64,000 nucleotides of DNA from Hymenobacter sp. BRD128 (GTDB taxonomy: Bacteria > Bacteroidota > Bacteroidia > Cytophagales > Hymenobacteraceae). The stretch spans positions 2,170,001-2,234,000 of the forward strand of contig NZ_CP053908.1 of the NCBI RefSeq assembly GCF_013256625.1, given 5' to 3'. The notes beneath the pieces are model-generated. The model was not told the origin of the DNA. It ran no database searches and saw only the letters and a list, made by a program, of their open reading frames with translations. Position numbers and translations under genes: made by a program. This document shows positions 7,481 through 15,811 of this stretch, in pieces (position 1 is the stretch's first letter; each line of letters starts with the position of its first letter).

Positions 7481-9727
7481 TTACTTTCCCCGCTGCGCCC
7501 GGATGCCAGCCAGCCGCAGCTGGAAATAGTCGTATTTCTCGCGCAGGTGGTCGAAGAGGTCGCGCAGGCCCGCGCCGGGGCCTAGCTGGGCGCGGGCAGC
7601 GGCAATGGCCGCCAGGTCGGAATCGCTCAGAAACTCGTGCAGGCGCAGGGCCTGGCCTTTGGCGTAGGCGCGCTCCAGGTGGCCCTGCACGGTGCTCAAG
7701 GCTAGCCCGCGCTGCTGGGCTATCTGCGTCAGGTTGAGGCCCTGGCGGTGCAGCTCAATCGTGGCTTCTTCCGTGGCACCCTTAGCCGGGGCGCTTTTTT
7801 CTTTTGCAGGCCCGAAGTCGTCGGTGAAGGGCGGCCGACTGGGCAGGTCGTCGGCCTCGTCCTCGGCGGGCACGGCGCGCGGCGGGCCGTGCTGGATAAT
7901 AGCTTCGATAAAGGCCTCGCCGTAGGTTTCAAACTTCTTCATGCCCACGCCCGAGATACTGAGCATAGCCACCCGGCTGGTGGGCTGCTCGCGCGCCATC
8001 TCCTGCAAGGTGGCGTCGCTGAACACCACGTAGGGCGGCACGCCCTGCTCGTCGGCAATGCGCTTGCGCAGCTGGCGCAGGCGCTCGAAGAGCCGGGCCT
8101 CGGGCGAGCCGGCAGCCACGGCCGCCGCTTCGGCAGCGGCTTTTTTGCCGGCGCGGGTGGGCTTCTCGGTCTTTTCGGCTACCTGAAATTTCTTGAGCGA
8201 CACCGGCAGCTGGCCTTTCAGCACCTGCTGGCCGCGCTCGGTGATTTTCAGGGCGTAGCCTTCCTCGTAGGCGATGTAGAACAGGCCATCGTTGAGCATC
8301 TGGTGCACGTAGCTGTACCAATCGAGGTAGGGCAAATCCTGGCCCGCGCCGTAGGTTTTGAGCTGGTCGTAGCCGCCTTGCAGCACGGCTTGGTTGCGCA
8401 TGCCGCGCAGAATATCAATCAATAAATTAATAGCCACGCGCTGCTGAGCGCGGGCGCTGGCCGAGAGTGCCTTCTGGGCTAGCAGCGTGCCGTCGAAGGT
8501 GGTGGGTGGGTTGCGGCAGATGTCGCAGTTGCCGCAGTCGCGGCCCAGGTCTTCGGAGAAATAGTGCAGCAGGATGCGGCGGCGGCAGCTGGCAGCCTCG
8601 GCAAACTGCTGCATACGCTCCAGCTTGGCGGTGTTGAGCTGGGCCTGACGGGCGGGCACGTCCTTGGTCACCATCTCGCGCATCGAGAGCACATCGGCGA
8701 AGCTGTAGAACAAGATGGCCGTGGCGGGCGCCCCGTCGCGGCCGGCGCGACCGATTTCCTGGTAGTAGCCCTCGATATTTTTAGGTAGATTATAGTGCAT
8801 CACCCAGCGCACGTTGCTCTTGTCGATGCCCATGCCGAAAGCAATGGTGGCCACGATGACCTGCAAGTCGTCCTGCAAAAAGGCCTCCTGCACGCTGCCG
8901 CGCTGGTTGGGCGTCATGCCGGCGTGGTAGTAGCCGGCCTTAATTCCCTTTTGCTGCAGCTTTTGGGCGATAGTTTCGCAGCTCTTGCGCGAGAGGCAAT
9001 AAATAATGCCCGCATCGTTGGGGTGGCGCCCGATGTAGTCGAGCACCTGCCCGATGCGGTCCTGGCCGGGGCGCACGAGCAGGTTGATATTGGGCCGGTC
9101 GAAGCTCGACAAAAACACTTTCGGCTCGTGCAGTTTGAGCTGGGTGATGATGTCGCGCTTGGTGAGGCGGTCGGCCGTGGCCGTAAGGGCAATGATGGGC
9201 GTACTCGGAAAGTGCTGCCGCAACGTGCCCAGCTGGGTGTATTCGGGCCGGAAATCGTGGCCCCAGCTCGAAATGCAGTGCGCCTCGTCAATAGCGAAAA
9301 TACTGACATTGACCCGCGTCAGAAATTGCAAGAAGCCGTCGCTCAGTAGCTTTTCGGGGCTCACGTAGAGCAGCTTGAGGTGGCCGCTCACGGCGGCGCG
9401 GGCGATGTCGTTGGCCTCGCTCTGGCCCACGCTGCTGTTGAGGTAGGCCGCCACGATACCGTTGGCTTTCAGCGCCTCCACCTGGTCTTTCATCAGGGCA
9501 ATGAGCGGCGATACCACTACGCACACGCCCTCGCTCACCACGGCCGGAATCTGGAAGCAGACCGACTTGCCGCCGCCCGTGGGCATGAGCACCACCGTAT
9601 CCTGGCCGCCCAGGATGCTCTGGATAATATCGCCCTGCATGGGCCGAAAATTATCGTAGCCGTAGTAGCGTTTGAGCGCCTGGCGGGCGGCCGTGAGAGA
9701 AACAGCAGTGGCAGCGGTAGTGGGCAT
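7481..9727 (-). CDS. recQ: ATP-dependent DNA helicase RecQ
   Basis: 748 residues from the ATG at 9727 (MPTTAATAVS). The same frame is open upstream through a decayed DUF559 nuclease, but the family starts here. RecQ unwinds recombination and replication intermediates 3' to 5'. Visible are Walker A (PTGGGKSVCFQ), DEAHCISSWGHDFRPEY, the GRAGRDG motif VI region, the zinc-binding cysteines of the RQC region (CRRRILLHYF then CGNCDIC), a winged helix and an HRDC domain (SISGVGMKKFETYGEAF). A C-terminal extension with EEATIELHRQGLNLTQIA is a further helix-turn-helix-like domain seen in long RecQ forms. The DNA just before the ATG is a copy of a palindromic repeat. Confidence 0.95.
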   Translation of the reverse strand: MPTTAATAVSLTAARQALKRYYGYDNFRPMQGDIIQSILGGQDTVVLMPTGGGKSVCFQIPAVVSEGVCVVVSPLIALMKDQVEALKANGIVAAYLNSSVGQSEANDIARAAVSGHLKLLYVSPEKLLSDGFLQFLTRVNVSIFAIDEAHCISSWGHDFRPEYTQLGTLRQHFPSTPIIALTATADRLTKRDIITQLKLHEPKVFLSSFDRPNINLLVRPGQDRIGQVLDYIGRHPNDAGIIYCLSRKSCETIAQKLQQKGIKAGYYHAGMTPNQRGSVQEAFLQDDLQVIVATIAFGMGIDKSNVRWVMHYNLPKNIEGYYQEIGRAGRDGAPATAILFYSFADVLSMREMVTKDVPARQAQLNTAKLERMQQFAEAASCRRRILLHYFSEDLGRDCGNCDICRNPPTTFDGTLLAQKALSASARAQQRVAINLLIDILRGMRNQAVLQGGYDQLKTYGAGQDLPYLDWYSYVHQMLNDGLFYIAYEEGYALKITERGQQVLKGQLPVSLKKFQVAEKTEKPTRAGKKAAAEAAAVAAGSPEARLFERLRQLRKRIADEQGVPPYVVFSDATLQEMAREQPTSRVAMLSISGVGMKKFETYGEAFIEAIIQHGPPRAVPAEDEADDLPSRPPFTDDFGPAKEKSAPAKGATEEATIELHRQGLNLTQIAQQRGLALSTVQGHLERAYAKGQALRLHEFLSDSDLAAIAAARAQLGPGAGLRDLFDHLREKYDYFQLRLAGIRAQRGK

Positions 9728-10213
9728 ATCATTCGGGCGGGGCACCTCACCCCCCGGCTCCCGCTCTAAGAAAGAGGGAAAGCCAGACGATGCTGCTCCT
9801 GCTAGGCTGGTAGTAGTTTGTAAGTACTGCCGGATGGTGGCCAGAACCTGGTCCATCCGGTGCAGTACTTGGTCGTTGGAGAAACGAAGTTCGTGAAAAC
9901 CTAATTCCGTTAGCACGAAGGTCCGACCGGAATCGTATTCGGCCTGCTCAGGCGCTTGGTGTATTTCGCCATCTACCTCAATCAGCAGCTTGTGGCTGAG
10001 GCAAACAAAATCAACAATAAAAAACTCAATAGCATGCTGCCGGCGAAATTTAGCCCCCAATTGAGCAGCCCGCAACTGCTGTCACAGGGCATTTTCGGCG
10101 GCTGTCGGTGCTTTGCGGTTTTCGCGGGCGTGGGCTTTAGCCTTGTCCCAGGGGCGAGCGTCGGTAGTATAAATATGCTCATGCGGGCCGCCCTGCGTGG
10201 AAGGTTCGTGCAT
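9728..10213 (-). pseudogene. DUF559 endonuclease-like gene with an in-frame TGA, open into recQ
   Basis: From the ATG at 10213 the frame reads MHEPSTQGGPHEHIYTTDA, then a TGA at 10082-10084 where family members have Trp (NALWQ). It resumes with LGAKFRRQHAIEFFIVDF, IEVDGEIHQ and LGFHELRFSNDQVLH. These are the ordered DUF559 motifs (Vsr/PD-(D/E)XK fold, with D of VDF and E of IEVDG as likely metal ligands). There is no stop between this domain and recQ: the last 18 or so codons (PSFLEREPGGEVPRPND) are encoded by a palindromic repeat. One nonsense change therefore silences the nuclease while leaving a cryptic in-frame fusion to recQ. Confidence 0.8.
9739..9779. repeat. Partial copy of the ACCTCACCCCC repeat family
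   Basis: GGCACCTCACCCCCCGGC, then CCGCTCTAAGAAAGAGGG, is related to the arms of the element at 10239-10402 and to 35157-35199. It is read through in frame between the DUF559 relic and recQ. Confidence 0.65.
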
Positions 10214-10238
10214 GGCAAAGCAAGGCAATTCCGTTCGG

Positions 10239-10402
10239 GGCACCTCACCCCCGGCCCCGCTCCCCAAAAGAGGGGGAGCCCCGGCAGAATTAGCAAGTGA
10301 TTCAAACAAAAAAGCTCTCAGCAGTTGCTGAGAGCTTTTTTGTTTTGACTAAATCATTAGGCTCCCCCTCTTTTGGGGAGCGGGGACCGGGGATAAGGTG
10401 CC
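10239..10402. repeat. 164-bp composite palindrome with an internal terminator
   Basis: The arms at 10239-10280 and 10360-10402 are near-perfect reverse complements (left arm starts GGCACCTCACCCCCGGCC; core GCTCCCCAAAAGAGGGGGAG). The inner part also pairs, and the centre is a perfect hairpin terminator at 10309-10342. The element separates two minus-strand genes, the esterase and the DUF559/recQ unit. Confidence 0.85.
10309..10342. terminator. Bidirectional terminator inside the palindrome
   Basis: AAAAAAGCTCTCAGCA and TGCTGAGAGCTTTTTT form a perfect stem with a 2-base loop (GT), with A- and T-runs on either side. It ends transcription of the upstream minus-strand region toward 10.2 kb. Confidence 0.9.
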
Positions 10403-10404
10403 TT

Positions 10405-11568
10405 TTACTTCAGCGCGCTTTTCAGCTCACCGCTAGCCAGGGCCTGGGCCTGCTTGGCCTCGGGCACCACGGCGGCCATGCCGAAAAACTCGTGCGTGAC
10501 GCCATCATAGTTCTGATATTTTACCGTCACACCGGCTTTCTGGAGGTTGTCGGCGAGCATCTTGCCTTCGCTCATCAGCGGGTCATATTGGTCGGTGATG
10601 AGCGTAGTGGGCGGCAGGCCTTTCAGGTTGGCGTGCACGAGGTCAATCAGCGGGTTTTTACCATCGGCGGGCGTGCGCAGGTAGTGCTGGAAGAACCACG
10701 CCATCAAGTCTTTATTGAGCGGCTTGGTCTGAGTATTAGCCTGGTACGAAGGCGTATTCAGGTCATAGCCGGCAATGGGATACACGAGCAGCTGGTGCTT
10801 CGGCAATTGCACTTTCTTGTCGCGGGCCATCATGCTCACGGCGCAGGCCAGGTTGCCGCCGGCGCTTTCGCCGGCCACGGCTACCCTAGCCGGGTCACCC
10901 TTGAGGCTGGCGGCGTTTTTGAGCGTCCACTGGTAGGCGGCAAAGCTGTCGTTGTGGGCCGTGGGGAATTTATGCTCGGGCGCCTGGCGGTAGGCCACCG
11001 ATACGATAACGGCGCCCGTTTGCTCGCACAGGGCGCGCACCGAGGGGTCGTAGGTATTGAGGTTGGCAATAACCCAGCCGCCGCCGTGGTAATACACAAT
11101 AACCGGGAACGGTGCCGTGCCCGACTTGGGCGTGTAGATGCGCGCCTTCACGCCGGGGGCCACCTCGCGGCTCATGGTGTCGGCGGTAACGGGCGGCGTG
11201 GGGATATTGAACTTCTGCATCACGGCCATCGTGGCGTCGGTGGGGCTGGGGGCCTTGCGGGCCTGGGGCACGGGCAGCTTATTGAGCGGCGTGGGGCCAC
11301 TCATGGCCGTGAGCTGCTCAATCACGGTCTGCATCTCGGGGTGCAGGCCGGAAACCCAGGCGGGCTTGGGGCCGCTGGGCTTCACGGCCATAGCCCGGCC
11401 AGCAGCCGACGAGTCGGTAGCCGGCTTGGCGGCCGTAGCCGTCGAGTCGCGGGCCGTGGCTGAGGTGGTGGTTTCGGTGGTTTGGCTGTTGCTGCACGCG
11501 GCCAGCAGGCCCAGGGCAGCTAGCGGCGCGGCCCAGCGGGCCGAGGCGCTTTTCCAGGAAGAAAGCAT
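10405..11568 (-). CDS. Alpha/beta-hydrolase esterase, HSL type, exported lipoprotein
   Basis: 387 residues from the ATG at 11568. The start gives a short basic N-terminus, a hydrophobic stretch and a lipobox LLAAC (C25), so it should be lipid-anchored outside the cytoplasm. A Thr/Ala-rich linker follows. The catalytic part has the oxyanion motif YYHGGGW, the nucleophile GESAGGNLA, the acid in TDQYDPLMSEG and the histidine in VTHEFFGM, all in family order. Hormone-sensitive-lipase relatives hydrolyse short-chain esters; the substrate here is unknown. The -7 box is not obvious. The palindrome with its terminator lies immediately after the stop. Confidence 0.92.
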   Translation of the reverse strand: MLSSWKSASARWAAPLAALGLLAACSNSQTTETTTSATARDSTATAAKPATDSSAAGRAMAVKPSGPKPAWVSGLHPEMQTVIEQLTAMSGPTPLNKLPVPQARKAPSPTDATMAVMQKFNIPTPPVTADTMSREVAPGVKARIYTPKSGTAPFPVIVYYHGGGWVIANLNTYDPSVRALCEQTGAVIVSVAYRQAPEHKFPTAHNDSFAAYQWTLKNAASLKGDPARVAVAGESAGGNLACAVSMMARDKKVQLPKHQLLVYPIAGYDLNTPSYQANTQTKPLNKDLMAWFFQHYLRTPADGKNPLIDLVHANLKGLPPTTLITDQYDPLMSEGKMLADNLQKAGVTVKYQNYDGVTHEFFGMAAVVPEAKQAQALASGELKSALK

Positions 11569-11726
11569 GTAGAGAAGGTGTTTAAGTGGTGAACTCACTT
11601 ACGGCTAGTTCACCTGTCGGGATGCAAAAACCTTGTTCCTAATCAGTTAACGGCTAGCTTTCAGCAGCTTTTTTTCACCTGGCAGCTCCACTTATTCCCG
11701 TGCCCATCCGCCTTGTGCCTAGCCAC

Positions 11727-12893
11727 TTATCGTTCACCAGCTGGTGCTACGCGCCGTGAGCCGCGATATAGCTCATATTTCAGCAGGCGGCAGTCAATCG
11801 GCCCGTTAAAGAGTGGTATGCGCCGCGACACTTTCAATCCAATGCACTTGGCGGCCTCCAAATTGCCGGTAAAGATGAACGCCTCGTAGCCCTGAAAATT
11901 GGTTTTGAGCGCATCGCCGATGGTTTTGTAAAGGGCGTCCATCTGGGCTTCTTCCCCTATCCGCTCGCCGTAGGGCGGGTTGGTGATGACCAGGCCGGGC
12001 GCCTGCCCCTGCGGCGGCTGGGCGTCGCGCACGTCGCGCACGCTCAGCCGGATGCACTCGTCGAGGCCGGCCGCTTCGATATTAGCCGCCGCGTCGCGGA
12101 TAACTTTGGGGTCGAGGTCGGAGCCGGCCAGGTAGGCCTGGGGCTCTTCGATGCGCTGGGCCTCGGCCTCCTGGCGCAGCTGCGCCCACAGCGCGGCGTC
12201 GAAGTCGGGCCAGTTTTCAAAGCCGAATTTGCCCTGGTGAAACAGCCCCGGCGCAATGCGCTGGGCGAGCAGGCCGGCCTCGGTGAGGATGGTGGCCGAG
12301 CCGCACATTGGGTCAATGAGCGGGCTTTTCCGGTCCCAGCCGCTGAGCAGCACCAAGCCGGCGGCCAGCACCTCGTTGAGCGGGGCCTCGTTGGTGCCCT
12401 GGCGGTAGCCGCGGCGGTGCAGCGAGTCGCCGGCCGCGTCGAGGCTCAGAATCACGTCGTTTTCGAGCATGCGCAGGTGAATGCGGATGTCGGGGTTGCG
12501 GGTGTCGATGCTGGGCCGCTCGCCGGTACGCTCGCGGAACTGGTCCACGATGGCGTCCTTGGTAAGCTGGGCCACATACAAGGAATGCTCGAAGCTCGAC
12601 TTATTGACGACGGCCGTGATGGCAAACGTCTGGCCGGGGCGGATGAAGCGGCTCCAGTCAATCTGGAACACCTCGTCGTAGAGGCCGCGCTCGTCGGGGG
12701 CGTAGAAATCGGCGAAGGGGCGCAGCAGGCGCATGGCCGTGCGGCTCCAGAGGATGGTGTTGTAGAGCAGCTTCTTGTCGCCGCTAAACTCGACGGCGCG
12801 GCTGCCTACGTAGTCGATGGTGGCGCCGAGCTGGCGCAGCTCGTCGGCCAGTACGTCTTCGAGGCCAAACTGGGTGGTGGCGGTAAGGTGCAT
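11727..12893 (-). CDS. THUMP-domain class I RNA methyltransferase (RlmL N-domain/TrmN-like)
   Basis: 388 residues from the ATG at 12893 (MHLTATTQFGLEDVL). The longer frame to 12968 is rejected because a -7 box (GACCTTTG) lies four bases before this ATG. THUMP occupies about residues 45-155 and the Rossmann methyltransferase the rest, with DPMCGSATILTEA, GSDLDPKVI and the catalytic NPPYGERI motif. NPPY enzymes of this kind make m2G in 23S rRNA or tRNA; which RNA is modified here cannot be read from sequence. The gene is alone, with a divergent small gene 96 bases away. Confidence 0.92.
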   Translation of the reverse strand: MHLTATTQFGLEDVLADELRQLGATIDYVGSRAVEFSGDKKLLYNTILWSRTAMRLLRPFADFYAPDERGLYDEVFQIDWSRFIRPGQTFAITAVVNKSSFEHSLYVAQLTKDAIVDQFRERTGERPSIDTRNPDIRIHLRMLENDVILSLDAAGDSLHRRGYRQGTNEAPLNEVLAAGLVLLSGWDRKSPLIDPMCGSATILTEAGLLAQRIAPGLFHQGKFGFENWPDFDAALWAQLRQEAEAQRIEEPQAYLAGSDLDPKVIRDAAANIEAAGLDECIRLSVRDVRDAQPPQGQAPGLVITNPPYGERIGEEAQMDALYKTIGDALKTNFQGYEAFIFTGNLEAAKCIGLKVSRRIPLFNGPIDCRLLKYELYRGSRRVAPAGER

Positions 12894-12897
12894 GGCG

Positions 12898-12905
12898 CAA
12901 AGGTC
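12898..12905 (-). promoter_or_regulatory. -7 box GACCTTTG four bases before the methyltransferase ATG
   Basis: One base off TAnnTTTG. Four bases (CGCC) separate it from the ATG, again predicting a leaderless message. Confidence 0.6.
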
Positions 12906-12989
12906 GGGGCTAGCAGGCGGTTGGGCATAGCCGGGCGTCAAGCAAAAGCTGCTGCTATCTTGCGGCATCGCTTACCTGATACCTGAGCC

Positions 12990-13331
12990 ATGACCCTAGC
13001 CAGCATTTTGCACGAGCTTGAAAAGCTCCCTCTGGCAGATAGAATTTTCGTTGTCGAACAGGCTTCGGCATCAATTGAAGCTGAAAAAGCGCGAGGCATC
13101 CGTAGCGCAGTTGATATCTTATTCGAAGATTACAGAACCGACCATGATTTGGCTGCACTTACACAACTCGACGAAGAGGCTTTCGTAGAGACTGCGCCCG
13201 AAACCGCAATGCATGACAAGATTATGACAGGCTTGCACCTCGCTTACGAGCGGATGTTGGAATTTAAGCGGCAGAAGAACAGCGAAGTCGTGGTAATGCG
13301 CGATGGAAAGATTGCGTGGATAAAACCATAA
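12990..13331 (+). CDS. Small protein, antitoxin-like N-terminus
   Basis: 113 residues. The first 50 (ILHELEKLPLADRIFVVEQA) resemble small addiction-module-component proteins that pair with toxins. The last 40 (LHLAYERMLEFKRQK and VVVMRDGKIAWIKP) resemble a second small protein that I have the impression of seeing as a separate gene, so this may be a fusion of two. No toxin gene follows: the next gene is the AbiJ-NTD4 protein 45 bases downstream on the same strand, and the two may form one unit. Assignment is weak and from memory. Confidence 0.6.
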   Translation: MTLASILHELEKLPLADRIFVVEQASASIEAEKARGIRSAVDILFEDYRTDHDLAALTQLDEEAFVETAPETAMHDKIMTGLHLAYERMLEFKRQKNSEVVVMRDGKIAWIKP

Positions 13332-13376
13332 TATTCACTTAAGCACATTAAATTTTAACATTAATCGCATTAAAAT

Positions 13377-14240
13377 ATGAGCTTTTCAAAAAGAATGGGC
13401 ATTGTTTCATCTGTCAAAATGATGCAACTTGAAGCAATCGATGCGGAGCTAAGAAATGGGTTATGGAATGGATTGAAAATCTTTCTACTTGATTACTTGG
13501 ACAAGAATAATCGCTATAGCCAACAGACTTCATTCGATGTATTATGTCAATTATTATGGCTGCATTTCTATAAACTTCCAATTGATACAATACCCAGCAA
13601 TACTTATCGAGCCGAAGAAGTAATTAGAGAGAAGTATTTTAAATCAAAATGGTTTGAAGTTTACGATTTATTAGAATTTATCATAAATCTTAATCAAGAA
13701 GTTATTCGCTTTAACGCTGAAGAATTTAAAGCGTTTTGCAATTTCACCTTAGAAAGCGAAAATTCCGGTTATAGGTTTGTAGACAATAGAATAGCACCTA
13801 TCACGAATACCACAGAAACATCTGAGATTGAAGAGGCAATCAACAGCGTCGGAAATTTCACCGCTTTAAAAGGTGCTAATACTCATCTCAGGGCTGCATT
13901 GGATATGTTATCAGATAAGAAAAATCCTGATTACAGAAATTCTATAAAAGAATCTATATCGGCAGTTGAAAGCGTTACTAAAAGAATATCGGATAACAAA
14001 AACGATACTTTAGGCGGTGCACTCGACAAAATCAAGGGCAAACTTAAAATTCATCCTTCTCTAGAAAGAGGATTCAAACAAATATACGGCTACACTAGTG
14101 ACGCTGATGGTATCCGACATGCAATAATAGAGGATGCGAATTGCGATTTTGAAGACGCAAAATTGATGCTTGTTTCGTGCAGCGCTTTTATAAACTACTT
14201 AATTAGCCGAGCGAATAAAATAGGGGTTGATTTTAATTGA
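13377..14240 (+). CDS. AbiJ-NTD4-type abortive infection candidate
   Basis: 287 residues. The start (FSKRMGI then LEAIDAELRNGLWNGLK) fits the AbiJ N-terminal domain 4 family. The C-terminal half has HLRAALDMLSDKKNPDYRNS, ESISAVESV, LGGALDKIK and YGYTSDADGIRHAIIED, a segment shared by stand-alone AbiJ-like proteins. AbiJ was described as a lactococcal phage-exclusion protein; the mechanism of this branch is unknown to me. Base use is plainly AT-rich, unlike both neighbours, and codons such as AAA, ATA and TTA are frequent, a sign of recent transfer. It ends just before a terminator. The 113-residue protein upstream may be its partner. Confidence 0.75.
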   Translation: MSFSKRMGIVSSVKMMQLEAIDAELRNGLWNGLKIFLLDYLDKNNRYSQQTSFDVLCQLLWLHFYKLPIDTIPSNTYRAEEVIREKYFKSKWFEVYDLLEFIINLNQEVIRFNAEEFKAFCNFTLESENSGYRFVDNRIAPITNTTETSEIEEAINSVGNFTALKGANTHLRAALDMLSDKKNPDYRNSIKESISAVESVTKRISDNKNDTLGGALDKIKGKLKIHPSLERGFKQIYGYTSDADGIRHAIIEDANCDFEDAKLMLVSCSAFINYLISRANKIGVDFN

Positions 14241-14273
14241 GGGAATTGAAATTTAAGACCCACACAAACAACT

Positions 14274-14298
14274 AGCCGGCCCCACAGCCGGCTTTTTT
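14274..14298 (+). terminator. Terminator after the AbiJ-like gene
   Basis: AGCCGGC, CCCACA loop, GCCGGCT, then seven Ts. Confidence 0.88.
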
Positions 14299-14315
14299 TG
14301 TACCTTCCGCCCCGT

Positions 14316-15713
14316 ATGGCTACTCCCGTTACTTCTCCCCTCCGCTCCAATTCGGACACCGTTACGCGCTCCTACGCGGGGCCGATGGTGCTCATGACGC
14401 TGCTGTTTCTGCTCTTCGGGGCGGTTACCAATTTCAACGACGTGCTCATGCCCTACCTCAAGGATGTGTGCCAGCTCACTGATTTACAGTCATCGGCGGT
14501 GCAGTCGGCGTTTTTTGGGGCGTATTTTCTCATGTCGCTGCCGGCCGGCAAGCTGCTCGAAAAGCTGGGCTACCAGCGCGGCATCGTGGTGGGGCTGCTC
14601 GTGATGGCGGGCGGGGCGCTGCTCTTCGTGCCGGCGGCCAATACGCGGGCGTTTCCGCTGTTTCTGACGGCGCTGGCGGTGCTGGGGGCGGGCATTACGC
14701 TGCTGCAAGTGGCGGCCAACCCCTACGTGAGCGTGCTGGGGCCGGCGCGGCGGGCGGCCTCGCGGGTGAGCATCGTGGGCGTGGCCAACAACTTCGGCGG
14801 GGCCATTTCGCCGCTGGTGGGCGGGCTGCTGCTATTCGGCGGCTCGGTGGCGCTGAAGGCGCAGCTGGCGGCGCTGCCCCTGGCCCAGCGCCTCACGCAG
14901 GAAGCCCAGCTCGTGAAGGCGCCCTACCTGGGGCTGGCCGGCTTTCTGGCGGTGCTGGCGGGCATTTTCTTCCTGCTGCGCCTGCCCGATATCGACGCTC
15001 TGCCCGAGGAAGCAGTGTTGGAGCATCAAGCGGTGGCGGCCGGCCGCCGCTCGGCGCTCGCTTACCGGCACTTGGTGCTGGGCATAGCGGCCATTTTTGT
15101 GTACGTGGGGGTGGAAGTAGGGCTAGGGTCGTTCCTTATTCGCTACGGCGAAAGCCAAGGTATTCGGGCGCTGTCGCCCTTTACCCAAAACCTGGTGCGC
15201 GGCCTGAACGTGGCCACTAATTTCGCGGGCGAGTTATTCGGGCAAAGCCCGGCACCGATTGATACCACGGCAGGCTTTACCAAGGCTGTCGGGGCCGTGC
15301 TGGTGTCGTCGTACTGGTTTGGCTCGCTGGTGGGGCGGGTGGTGGGCATCCCGCTGCTGCTGCGGTTTCACAACCGCGTGCTGCTGGTGGCGGTGTGCGC
15401 GGCGGGCGTGGCGCTGGTGGGCGCCTCGGTGCTGAGCCAGGGCGAAACGGCGCTGTGGCTCATCGTGCTGTGCGGGCTAATGAACTCAATTATGTGGCCC
15501 GTTATCTTCCCGCTGGCCATTACCGGGCTCGGGCCATTTACCAAGCAGGGTTCGTCGTATCTGATAATGGCCATCGTGGGCGGGGCTATTATTCCGCCGC
15601 TTATGGGCTTTATCTCGACGCACGGCGGCGGGCTGCGCGTGGCCATGCTGGTGCCGGCGCTATGCTACGCCTACCTCCTGTTCTATGCGCTGAGCGGCTA
15701 CCGCGTGCGGTAA
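14316..15713 (+). CDS. Sugar:proton symporter, FucP/GluP-type MFS
   Basis: 465 residues from the ATG at 14316; the frame also opens at a TTG at 14298, inside the terminator, which I reject. A near-consensus -7 box (TACCTTCC) lies seven bases upstream. Twelve hydrophobic helices can be followed. Family landmarks are FLLFGAVTNFNDVLMPYLK in helix 1, SAFFGAYFLMSLPAGKLLEK, and LQVAANPYVSVLGP. Members import fucose, glucose, galactose or N-acetylglucosamine with protons. No sugar catabolic gene is next to it, so the substrate is open. Confidence 0.92.
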   Translation: MATPVTSPLRSNSDTVTRSYAGPMVLMTLLFLLFGAVTNFNDVLMPYLKDVCQLTDLQSSAVQSAFFGAYFLMSLPAGKLLEKLGYQRGIVVGLLVMAGGALLFVPAANTRAFPLFLTALAVLGAGITLLQVAANPYVSVLGPARRAASRVSIVGVANNFGGAISPLVGGLLLFGGSVALKAQLAALPLAQRLTQEAQLVKAPYLGLAGFLAVLAGIFFLLRLPDIDALPEEAVLEHQAVAAGRRSALAYRHLVLGIAAIFVYVGVEVGLGSFLIRYGESQGIRALSPFTQNLVRGLNVATNFAGELFGQSPAPIDTTAGFTKAVGAVLVSSYWFGSLVGRVVGIPLLLRFHNRVLLVAVCAAGVALVGASVLSQGETALWLIVLCGLMNSIMWPVIFPLAITGLGPFTKQGSSYLIMAIVGGAIIPPLMGFISTHGGGLRVAMLVPALCYAYLLFYALSGYRVR

Positions 15714-15811
15714 AAACTACCGCGCCGCGCACTTTATTACCAGTAATGGGCGTTTGATGGCCGCCTTCTAACCTTTAACTTCTGCCTTACCAGCAGCTTC
15801 TTTTTTTCTGC

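Noticed and set aside
10082..10084. Selenocysteine or recoding at the TGA in the DUF559 gene
   Set aside because: The family has Trp here, there is no visible SECIS-like hairpin, and the rest is decaying; a nonsense mutation is simpler.
10297..11463. 388-codon plus-strand frame across the esterase gene
   Set aside because: Shadow of the minus-strand esterase.
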